The position numbers were made by a program, and so were the translations under genes. Of a stretch of DNA of 64,000 bases, positions 1 to 7,104 are shown one piece after another (the stretch's first letter is position 1; every line of letters begins with the position of its first letter). This stretch comes from Flavobacterium soyae (GTDB lineage: Bacteria > Bacteroidota > Bacteroidia > Flavobacteriales > Flavobacteriaceae): positions 186,001 to 250,000 of the forward strand of contig NZ_JAJQXA010000007.1 in NCBI RefSeq assembly GCF_021245985.1, in the 5' to 3' direction. The notes beneath the pieces are model-generated. The model was not told the origin of the DNA. It did not search any database and saw only the letters and a list, made by a program, of their open reading frames with translations.

Positions 1-221
1 AAATCCCTGTCTTTTGCTTTTGCAAAGGCTTCTTCAAGCAAATACACATAATCTTGTTTTCCTTTAGAATCCTTATTGGTTCTCAAAGCTTCTACAGCAC
101 GATCAATTGCACCGTCGTAATTACCATCGCTTATTAAAGCTTGAGTTGTCTTAACGCCGCATGAAGAAAAGGCTAAAAATAATATAGAAAATAAAAAAGT
201 AATTTTTTGCATGGTATTCAT
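1..221 (-). CDS. Partial lipoprotein, N-terminal part only
   Basis: The 3' part of the gene lies off the left edge. The visible N-terminus starts at ATG 221 or, three codons later, at ATG 212. It has a short hydrophobic signal followed by a lipobox-like FSSC, so it should be lipidated and exported. The mature part (VKTTQALISDGNYDGAIDRAV) is helical and looks like the start of a tetratricopeptide-type repeat. The family cannot be named from about 70 residues. A candidate structured RNA lies directly upstream on the same strand. Confidence 0.75.
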   Translation of the reverse strand, partial: MNTMQKITFLFSILFLAFSSCGVKTTQALISDGNYDGAIDRAVEALRTNKDSKGKQDYVYLLEEAFAKAKDRD

Positions 222-315
222 TTTTGAAGGTGTAAATATATCTTTTTTAGCTTTCAACAACTATGCCTTTTTAAAATTTTTTAGAAGCAGGGAATTCTGT
301 TTTTCGTTATAACCT

Positions 316-379
316 TTAGTCCCGCTTTCGCCTTTATCTCTCCATTCCATTACGAGGATATCGGCTCTGTCGGGGCTAA
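316..379 (-). ncRNA. Candidate structured RNA, possibly Flavo-1-like
   Basis: Read on the minus strand, this 64-nt element begins TTAGCCCCG and ends CGGGACTAA. These pair as a closing stem with one offset base. Inside are a GCC/GGC pair and a stem joining TATCCTC to GAGAGATA. The element is much richer in GC than its surroundings and encodes nothing. The pattern of AGCCCCGA near the 5' end and AGCGGGA near the 3' end resembles, from memory, the Flavo-1 RNA motif of Bacteroidota. I cannot verify this without a covariance-model search. It lies between two minus-strand genes and could be a leader of the lipoprotein gene at 221. Confidence 0.45.
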
Positions 380-438
380 GCCAGAACAATAGTTTTCATA
401 AGAAATCAAACAAATTTCGTTTCCTGATTAAAAACAAT

Positions 439-891
439 TTATTTATTCAAAATTGCCTCTATTTTGGCTTCAGATTTTTCCTTAATGGGACTGTCAGGAT
501 GAAAACTCCAGATGATTAGAAATTTTCCTTTTGCCAGATATTCTTCCGGATGTTCATCCGTTGGCTGACCGTCTTTTCCCCATAAAAGTCCTTGCAGAAA
601 TCGATCGCCTTTAAATACGTGATCAAATTCAAAATACATAATAGATCCGCTGTCTGCTCTATTTTTAAAACTTTGAATTTGTTTGCTTTTTACGGTTCCA
701 ACAATGTTGCTGTACGTTTCGATATCAGTATAAAAATTGCAAGCCTGGGGAGTAACACAGATCTGACCGTCGTTAGGAGTATAACCTTTGGGAACTTCTT
801 TGGTTTTTAGTTTTAAATCTGCAAGTGTCTGACTGAATACATTTGCCGTAAATAATAAGAATAATGCCGATAGGGGAATCGTAATTTTCAT
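439..891 (-). CDS. Small secreted protein of unknown function
   Basis: This 150-residue protein has a clear Sec signal peptide (about residues 1-20, cleaved after VFSQ). The mature part carries two cysteines, at about residues 45 and 51, and a C-terminal region rich in aromatics (YLAKGKFLIIWSFHP). I do not recognise the family. It lies about 50 bp downstream of a membrane-protein gene on the same strand, so the three genes down to here may be co-transcribed. A periplasmic or exported location is inferred from the signal alone. Confidence 0.7.
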   Translation of the reverse strand: MKITIPLSALFLLFTANVFSQTLADLKLKTKEVPKGYTPNDGQICVTPQACNFYTDIETYSNIVGTVKSKQIQSFKNRADSGSIMYFEFDHVFKGDRFLQGLLWGKDGQPTDEHPEEYLAKGKFLIIWSFHPDSPIKEKSEAKIEAILNK

Positions 892-945
892 AGGTTTTTA
901 ATTTGATTTAGGTTAAGTTTTTTATGGTTTTAGTTTGATATACAT

Positions 946-1899
946 TTAAGAGTTTATAAAATTCACAATAATATCATAAACATTATTCCAATTGATAAGC
1001 AGTCCGATTGAAAATGAAATTACATTACAGATTATAGAAACTAAAAACGCTTTTTTATAGTCTATTTTTAATAATTTATAGATTATAACCGATTCAATAA
1101 GTATTGCAAAACATTCGCTAAATGCGATATAAGGAAATCGAGATGTTATAAAGGCAGGAAAAACAAACCAAACGTAAGGTAAAGTTGAAAATGAAGTTAT
1201 AAATCCTGTAATTAACAACAACTTATTTGTTATGTTTAGTTTCTTGTATCTGGTTTTAAATAGAAGAAATAAAATAAGGGTTTCGATGAAAATTGTAACC
1301 AGAAATGCGAGTAAAAAATGAAATATTTTAGTGTTGGGATAAATTTCAATTACTCTGTCGTCATTTTTAAAAGGATAAACATCGCTTTTGCTTTGTTCTT
1401 CATATGCATATTCTTTTACCGAAAACGGTTCTCCATTACTATATTCCAGTAATTCGGTACTTTTATATAAAATGATTCTTGTTTTGGTAAGTTTTACAAT
1501 TTTATAATGTTCTTCGAGAAATGACATAGGATCGTCATTATCGGTATATCCGCCTTCACTGCCGATGGAAATATTAGCCTTCAGAACATTTTTATCTTCT
1601 AACCAATTAAGATTATCTAAATTTTTATTTAAAAGATAGCTTTTCTTGGCAGCCACGATATAAAACATGTTGAATTTATATCCTTTGTGAATACAATCTT
1701 TAGAATTTATAATATACGATTCAGTAGAGTGATCTCCTGACACTTGCTTTATGTAGCCAATAAAAGAATAATCAGGAAACTCATCTATGTTTATTATTTT
1801 GACGCATTTTCTATAATAATGTGTGTTTTCGGGAACGACATCACAGTAAGATGCTTGAAAAAAGAATAAAAAGAGTACTAAGAAAAGTAGGTTTTTCAT
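946..1899 (-). CDS. Membrane protein of unknown function with exported N-terminal domain
   Basis: The 317-residue protein has a signal peptide (residues 1-19), then about 170 residues that should sit outside the membrane, then four hydrophobic segments in the C-terminal third. The outer part contains an acidic stretch (GGYTDNDDPMSFLEEHYKI). I do not recognise a family. It starts 5 bp after the stop of the upstream four-helix membrane protein, so the two are very likely translated from one mRNA and may form a complex. Confidence 0.7.
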   Translation of the reverse strand: MKNLLFLVLFLFFFQASYCDVVPENTHYYRKCVKIINIDEFPDYSFIGYIKQVSGDHSTESYIINSKDCIHKGYKFNMFYIVAAKKSYLLNKNLDNLNWLEDKNVLKANISIGSEGGYTDNDDPMSFLEEHYKIVKLTKTRIILYKSTELLEYSNGEPFSVKEYAYEEQSKSDVYPFKNDDRVIEIYPNTKIFHFLLAFLVTIFIETLILFLLFKTRYKKLNITNKLLLITGFITSFSTLPYVWFVFPAFITSRFPYIAFSECFAILIESVIIYKLLKIDYKKAFLVSIICNVISFSIGLLINWNNVYDIIVNFINS

Positions 1900-1904
1900 G
1901 TTTT

Positions 1905-2267
1905 TTATCCTCTTCTAATTTTCACCTGATAAACAATCTCCCAAAATATAATTGAAAAAACTGCATTTGCAAATATTGCCGTTTTAACCTGATACGGATC
2001 GTAATTTAAAAGCAGATGTAAGTTTGTAAACTTCAAAGCCAGAAATAAAGCCAAAGCAGCAATCCCAATAGCGAAAAGTATATTTAATAAAGGCTTCCAT
2101 TTTAAAGCCAAAAAAGCATAAATAAGGTTAAAAAAAGCAAACCCGCAGCCCAAAGTTATATACGGATCTGTTTTTAATTTTTCTCCCAGCAATAATAAAA
2201 CAGAAGTCGAAGTAAGATATAAAAAGAAGAGAATTGAATAAAGGAGGATTCGTATTTGTGGTTTCAT
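1905..2267 (-). CDS. Small four-helix membrane protein
   Basis: The 120-residue protein is almost entirely hydrophobic, with four predicted membrane segments (about residues 5-27, 37-55, 59-78 and 91-112) and short basic ends. No family is recognised. It is the first gene of a minus-strand group with the 317-residue membrane protein and possibly the secreted protein after it. The upstream spacer is shared with a divergent plus-strand gene. Confidence 0.65.
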   Translation of the reverse strand: MKPQIRILLYSILFFLYLTSTSVLLLLGEKLKTDPYITLGCGFAFFNLIYAFLALKWKPLLNILFAIGIAALALFLALKFTNLHLLLNYDPYQVKTAIFANAVFSIIFWEIVYQVKIRRG

Positions 2268-2543
2268 TTTTTATATTTTGTTTAATGCAAGTTATATAAA
2301 TAATTCCAGTGATATAATTCTTGTATCGAGAATTTGCAGCATTAATTATGCAGTGTTTAAAAATAAGTATAAATACGCTGTTTCTAATTGATTTTTTGCC
2401 TTAAATTGTCAATAAATTAGAAACCTGAACGATAAATCTTAGGGCAGTTTTAAGAATGAAGTTTTAATATAAATTCTGGATTGCGGTAAACTAAAAGCTA
2501 AAAGCATCTAAAAGCAAATTTTTAATCCCAAATTATTTAAATA
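2268..2543. other. Divergent intergenic spacer
   Basis: This 276-bp AT-rich gap separates a minus-strand membrane-protein gene from a plus-strand gene and should hold both promoters. I see no full TAnnTTTG element on either strand. Just before the plus-strand gene there is a short run of three related words (aaaagct, aaaagca, aaaagca at about 2495-2517). Nothing else is recognisable. Confidence 0.4.
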
Positions 2544-3161
2544 ATGGACAATATTAAATTAAATTTCATCAACAAATCAAATGATATAAATAACAGCAAT
2601 ATTGTTATTTTTCAGCAAAATGTAGCTCAGGAGTTTGGAAAAATTGCAGTTGCATGGAAAGTATTTAAAAACTGTGGCGTGATGGAGAATCATCCTTTTG
2701 AATATTCACCGAATTTTGGTGTTACTGCTGCTGATTCTTACGGGAATTTTTGTCCAATGGTTCCTGCTGATGCCGGAAATACGTATGAGTTTGTCGAAAA
2801 TGAATTTGATTTTGTTCTTCAGGTTTCGGCAAGAAAAGCAGCCAATCCTTCAGAAATCGAAGTAACTAACTTGCGGCGTACCGGTGCAATTGATGTAAGC
2901 TGTTATAGAAATATGAGCCCACTGGCAATAAGAACAAAAGTGGCTCCGGGAGAAAAAGCTTATTTTGAATTTGAACCACGAATTTTTATTGGACTTGCTC
3001 CTGAAATACAAGTGGGTGATATATTAAATTCTGATATTATTTCTACTATTAATACAGAAATTAATTTGCTTGGAATTACGAGTGCAGACATTGTGCTTAC
3101 TGGAGGCGGAGCAGGTCCAAATTCTGCTCCATTTAATTTTGTTTTAGAAAATGTAAAATAA
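2544..3161 (+). CDS. Cytoplasmic protein of unknown function, 205 aa
   Basis: There is no signal peptide and no membrane segment. The sequence alternates short hydrophobic strands with Asn/Gly turns, suggesting an all-beta fold, and ends in a glycine-rich turn followed by a strand (TGGGAGPNSAPFNF). No catalytic motif or family is recognised. A second beta-type gene of similar style follows 70 bp downstream on the same strand and is interrupted by a stop codon, so the two may once have worked together. Function is unknown. Confidence 0.7.
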   Translation: MDNIKLNFINKSNDINNSNIVIFQQNVAQEFGKIAVAWKVFKNCGVMENHPFEYSPNFGVTAADSYGNFCPMVPADAGNTYEFVENEFDFVLQVSARKAANPSEIEVTNLRRTGAIDVSCYRNMSPLAIRTKVAPGEKAYFEFEPRIFIGLAPEIQVGDILNSDIISTINTEINLLGITSADIVLTGGGAGPNSAPFNFVLENVK

Positions 3162-3230
3162 TTTGAAAATTTTTGACAGCTAATTTTTTAAAATAAACGG
3201 AATACTCTAAAGAATATATTTGGAATTCAG

Positions 3231-3632
3231 ATGATTGGAACCGAAATGCTAATAGTTCCTTATAACGGGGTAAAAATTACGACTAATGCAAATTACGCTG
3301 TATCTACATGTTCACCGAAAATACAAAAATTAGTTTCTGTTTCTGTAGTGGCGGCCGATTATGCCTATAACATTGATGGTATTGCTGTTAAAATTGAACT
3401 TCTTCAAGATGGTTTTTGGTATGATATTATTATACCTGAAAACGATAAAATTACATCCTAAAAATCCTATACTGAGTTTACTGTAAAAGGCTTAAATGGT
3501 GGTTTAGGAAGATTAAGATTAGAGACTACTACTGCAGGAGTTTTTCTGAATATTCGATTTAAATATGGTGAACACGAAAGAAAAGTAATGGGATATATCA
3601 TGAAAATTCAGGAAGCTTATTATGAAGAATGA
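3231..3632 (+). pseudogene. Unknown small protein gene interrupted by one in-frame stop
   Basis: The frame opens at ATG 3231 and runs 76 codons to TAA at 3459-3461. It then continues in the same frame with no further stop for 56 codons to TGA at 3630-3632. The downstream part (KSYTEFTVKGLNGGLGRLRL, then a Lys/Glu-rich tail) has normal protein composition and continues the beta-rich style of the first part. A single base change from AAA to TAA explains the interruption. It is probably a recent nonsense mutation, but a sequencing error or two short proteins cannot be excluded. No family is recognised. Confidence 0.6.
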
Positions 3633-3660
3633 GTTTAATGTTTTAAGTTTTCTCCTGCTA

Positions 3661-3690
3661 GCTGGGCTTCGACTTCGCTCAGCCTGACAG
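3661..3690. repeat. Copy of interspersed TGAGCGAAGTCGAAG repeat
   Basis: On the minus strand this reads CTGTCAGGCTGAGCGAAGTC followed by GAAGCC. It shares the core CTGAGCGAAGTCGAAG with two plus-strand copies at 47061 and 47132. The same core is dispersed at three sites between unrelated genes, which marks it as an interspersed repeat rather than a gene part. Confidence 0.6.
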
Positions 3691-3742
3691 ACGTTCATTA
3701 ATCTAAAATCTATCCTGAGGCTTTGGGACTGAAATCTACAAT

Positions 3743-3773
3743 AAAAAAATCCCGCCTCAATTAAGAAACGGGA
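3743..3773 (-). terminator. Probable terminator of lysA
   Basis: On the minus strand, TCCCG and CGGGA pair around a loop of about 14 nt and are followed directly by seven T residues. It lies 30 bp past the lysA stop. Confidence 0.5.
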
Positions 3774-3802
3774 CTTCGAGTGATATTCTCTTTTTTTTTA
3801 TT

Positions 3803-5026
3803 TTAAACTGTTGCTGCAATTTCTTGCGGTAACGGAATTTGATTTTTAAGTAAATCTTCGAATGTTTCGTGAGCACGAATCAAGATTCCTTTTCCGTTCA
3901 TCCATAGAACTTCGGCTGGTTTGTATCTTGAATTGTAGTTCGAAGACATTGAGAAACAATATGCTCCGGCATTTCTGAAAGCTAAAATATCGCCTTCGGT
4001 AATTTCCGAAATTTTGCGGTTGTTGGCAAAAGTATCGGTTTCGCAAATGTATCCTACAACAGAGTAAAAACGCTCTTTTCCTTTTGGATTTGAGATGTTT
4101 TCGATATAATGCTGTGAACCGTAAAACATTGGACGAATTAAGTGGTTAAAACCACTATCGATTCCGGCGAAAACTGTTGAGGTTGTTTGTTTTACTACGT
4201 TTACTTTTGCTAAGAAGAAACCTGCTTCGCTCACCAAAAATTTTCCTGGTTCGAAAATCAGCGTTAAATCTCTGCCATATTCAGCACAGAAAGAATTGAA
4301 TCTTTTTGATAATTTTTTACCTAATTCTTCGATGTCTGTTTCGATATCGTCTTTTTTGTAAGGAACTTTGAATCCGCTTCCGAAATCTAAAAACTCTAAA
4401 TCTTTAAAGTGTTTAGCGGTATCGAACAAAATTTCGGCAGCATATAAGAATACTTCGATATCTAAAATATCAGATCCTGTGTGCATGTGAATCCCTACGA
4501 TGCTCATTTTTGTATTCTCTACAATTCGCAATATATGTGGAATTTGATGTACAGAGATTCCGAATTTACTATCGATATGTCCAACAGAAATATTAGCATT
4601 TCCTCCCGCCATTACGTGTGGATTGATACGGATACATACCGGAATTTGTGGATATTTTGTTCCGAATTGCTCCAGAATAGATAAGTTATCAATATTGATT
4701 TGTACACCCATTGCGGCAACTTCTTCGATTTCTTCAAGAGAAACGCCGTTTGGTGTAAAGAAAATTTTGTCAGGATCATAGCCAGCATGAAGTCCCAATA
4801 AAACTTCCTGAATTGATACAGTATCTAAACCAGACCCGATGTTCTTTAATAACTGAAGAATCGCAACGTTTGACAATGCCTTCATGGCGTAATTAACTCT
4901 TAAGTTTTCTACTTTAGAGAAAGCTTTAGTTAACCTATTGTACTGAGATTGGATTTTTTCGGCATCATAAACATATAATGGACTTCCAAATTGGTCTGCT
5001 AACTGCAGTAAATCTTTTGCTTGCAT
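3803..5026 (-). CDS. lysA: Diaminopimelate decarboxylase
   Basis: This enzyme decarboxylates meso-diaminopimelate to L-lysine, the last step of lysine synthesis, in the cytoplasm. It is a 407-residue fold-type III PLP enzyme. The PLP-binding lysine is Lys49 in NYAMKALSN. Other landmarks are HMHTGSD, the glycine-rich phosphate loop GSGFKVPY, EPGKFLV, the substrate motif CETDTFA (a variant of the usual CESGD) and the C-terminal SMSSNYNSR. A full -33/-7 promoter lies just upstream and a terminator just downstream, so it appears to be monocistronic. Confidence 0.95.
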   Translation of the reverse strand: MQAKDLLQLADQFGSPLYVYDAEKIQSQYNRLTKAFSKVENLRVNYAMKALSNVAILQLLKNIGSGLDTVSIQEVLLGLHAGYDPDKIFFTPNGVSLEEIEEVAAMGVQINIDNLSILEQFGTKYPQIPVCIRINPHVMAGGNANISVGHIDSKFGISVHQIPHILRIVENTKMSIVGIHMHTGSDILDIEVFLYAAEILFDTAKHFKDLEFLDFGSGFKVPYKKDDIETDIEELGKKLSKRFNSFCAEYGRDLTLIFEPGKFLVSEAGFFLAKVNVVKQTTSTVFAGIDSGFNHLIRPMFYGSQHYIENISNPKGKERFYSVVGYICETDTFANNRKISEITEGDILAFRNAGAYCFSMSSNYNSRYKPAEVLWMNGKGILIRAHETFEDLLKNQIPLPQEIAATV

Positions 5027-5044
5027 TTTTTAAATCATTTTGAG

Positions 5045-5075
5045 CAAAGTTATTACACTTTTAACTAACTGCAAA
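5045..5075 (-). promoter_or_regulatory. lysA promoter
   Basis: On the minus strand, TTTG (5075-5072) is followed after 19 bp by TAACTTTG (5052-5045). This matches the Bacteroidota consensus TTTG, 17-23 bp, TAnnTTTG. The -7 box is about 19 nt from the lysA start codon, so the leader is very short. Confidence 0.75.
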
Positions 5076-5203
5076 TTATTTGTAGAAAAATAACAAATTG
5101 TAACAAATTGTTTTATTTTAAACAAAAAGTTGCTTATTTTGAATTTCTGTAACCTATTTAAAAGGTGCAAAGGAACAGAGATCCAAAGGTACAAAGGTTT
5201 TTT

Positions 5204-5343
5204 GCCACGAATTACACGAATTTCAACAAATTTTTAATTGTAGATTTTCCGCAAAATGCTAGAAACATAGCCCGTGGTTGAAACCACGGGCTATGTTTGA
5301 AATTGAAATCGGTAAGAAAATAAAAATTCGTGTAATTCGTGGC
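5204..5343. repeat. Nested palindromic repeat element
   Basis: The outer arms are perfect 20-bp inverted repeats, GCCACGAATTACACGAATTT at 5204-5223 and its complement at 5324-5343. Inside is a second perfect palindrome with 17-bp arms (AAACATAGCCCGTGGTT at 5263-5279 and its complement at 5282-5298) separated by only GA. No coding capacity. It lies between lysA and the gltD terminator. The outer arm belongs to the GCCACGAATT family also found at 14078, 19872 and 40635. Confidence 0.8.
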
Positions 5344-5352
5344 AAAAAAACA

Positions 5353-5379
5353 AAACCCCTGAATATAATTCAAGGGTTT
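5353..5379 (-). terminator. Probable terminator of the gltBD operon
   Basis: Arms AAACCCCTGAAT and ATTCAAGGGTTT form a hairpin with one mismatch and a 3-nt loop. T residues follow on the minus strand. It lies about 100 bp past the gltD stop. Together with the adjoining repeat element it accounts for most of the 450-bp gene-free gap at 5027-5476. Confidence 0.6.
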
Positions 5380-5476
5380 GTAAGTAGTTATGTTGTTTAT
5401 TGGGATAAAGATTAAATAAAATGCAAGGAAAAAAACTTAGAACCTTAGCATCTCAGTATCTTAGAATCTATAAAAA

Positions 5477-6931
5477 TTATAAACTCGGTAAATCTCCTCT
5501 TCCTTTAGTAGGCAGGTTGGTAGAGCCCATTAAGAACAAATCTACCTCTCTTGCTGCTTCGCGACCTTCTGAAATAGCCCACACGATTAATGATTGTCCT
5601 CTTCTCATATCACCAGCAGTGAAAATGTGAGGAACGTTTGTTTGATAATTATGAGCTTTGTAATTGCTTCTTATATCAGTTTCGATTCCTAATTGCTCGC
5701 TTAATGTTTTCTCTGGACCTGTAAATCCAAGAGCTAATAAAGCTAAATCGCAAGGCCAGATTTTCTCAGAACCTTCTTTTTCGATTAATTCAGGTCTTTG
5801 TCCCGGAGTCATTTTCCATTCTACTTCAACTGTTTTTAATCCGGTTAATTCGCCTTTATCGTTAGAAATGAATTCTTTTGTATTGATCAACCAGTTTCTA
5901 TCACAGCCTTCTTCGTGAGAAGATGAGGTTTTTAACTGCAAAGGCCAGAAAGGCCAAGGAGTTGACTCGCTTCTTCCAACCGGAGGTTTTGGTAAAATCT
6001 CAAAGTTAGTTACTGATTTTGCTCCGTGTCTGTTTGAAGTTCCAATACAGTCAGAACCTGTATCTCCACCACCAATAACGATTACATCTTTACCAGTAGC
6101 TTTAATTTGGTCTGGAATTGATTCTCCGTATAAAACTTTAGTCTGCTGTGTTAAGAAATCCATTGCCTGAACAACACCTTTGCTTTCGATTCCTTTAGTT
6201 GGCAAGCTTCTTCTTTCAGTTGCTCCACCGCATAAAACGATAGAATCAAAAGTGTTTAATTCTGCTACGCTAAAGTTTACACCAACGTTTACATTAGTTT
6301 TGAAGGTGATTCCTTCTGCTTCAAGAATAGCCACACGTCTGTCGATGATTCCTTTTTCTAATTTGAAATTTGGAATTCCGTAACGTAATAAACCTCCAAT
6401 GGCATTGTCTCTTTCAAAAACTGTAACGGTATGCCCAGCTCTGTTTAATTGCTGAGCGGCTGCAAGACCAGCAGGTCCAGAACCAATAACGGCAACTGTT
6501 TTTCCTGTTCTCTTTTTTGGTAGCTGAGGTTTAATCCAACCTTCAGCAAAACCAATTTCAACAATATTTTTCTCGATGTTTTCGATTGATACCGGATCTT
6601 TGATGATTCCTAATACACATGCTTTTTCGCATGGAGCAGGGCATAAGCGTCCTGTAAATTCCGGAAAGTTATTAGTAGATTGTAAAATCTCTAATGCACT
6701 CTGCCATTCTTCCTGATGCACCATGTCGTTGAAGTCAGGAATTAAATTTCCTAACGGACAACCACTGTGGCAAAATGGAATACCACAATCCATACATCTT
6801 GAACCTTGTTCTTTTACTTTATCTTTTGCTAACGGAATAGTAAATTCGTTGTAGTTAGAAACACGTTCTGCTACTGCTAAATTACTTTCGTCGGCTCTGC
6901 TATATTCTTTAAATCCGCCTATTTTACCCAT
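5477..6931 (-). CDS. gltD: Glutamate synthase (NADPH) small subunit
   Basis: This subunit passes electrons from NADPH through FAD and 4Fe-4S clusters to the large subunit, which makes glutamate from glutamine and 2-oxoglutarate. The 484 residues show an N-terminal cysteine cluster (Cys46, 49, 54 and 58), a second group CPAPCEKAC near residue 97, an FAD Rossmann motif GSGPAGLAAAQ near residue 151 and an NADPH Rossmann motif GGGDTGSDC near residue 288. It lies 173 bp downstream of gltB on the same strand. The gap holds decayed repeat words but no terminator that I can see, so the two are probably co-transcribed. Confidence 0.95.
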   Translation of the reverse strand: MGKIGGFKEYSRADESNLAVAERVSNYNEFTIPLAKDKVKEQGSRCMDCGIPFCHSGCPLGNLIPDFNDMVHQEEWQSALEILQSTNNFPEFTGRLCPAPCEKACVLGIIKDPVSIENIEKNIVEIGFAEGWIKPQLPKKRTGKTVAVIGSGPAGLAAAQQLNRAGHTVTVFERDNAIGGLLRYGIPNFKLEKGIIDRRVAILEAEGITFKTNVNVGVNFSVAELNTFDSIVLCGGATERRSLPTKGIESKGVVQAMDFLTQQTKVLYGESIPDQIKATGKDVIVIGGGDTGSDCIGTSNRHGAKSVTNFEILPKPPVGRSESTPWPFWPLQLKTSSSHEEGCDRNWLINTKEFISNDKGELTGLKTVEVEWKMTPGQRPELIEKEGSEKIWPCDLALLALGFTGPEKTLSEQLGIETDIRSNYKAHNYQTNVPHIFTAGDMRRGQSLIVWAISEGREAAREVDLFLMGSTNLPTKGRGDLPSL

Positions 6932-7104
6932 GACATTTTAATTAAATCTAAATGATTAAAATTCCAATTCTTAAATTCCAAATTCCAATTTTTTTAACCG
7001 CAAAGAGCGCAAAGGCTTTTTTTGATATTCTTTGAGAGTTTTTAAGTTCACAAAGCTTTGAGGTTAGTTCGATCTAAAATCTAAAATCTGAATTCTAAAA
7101 TCAT

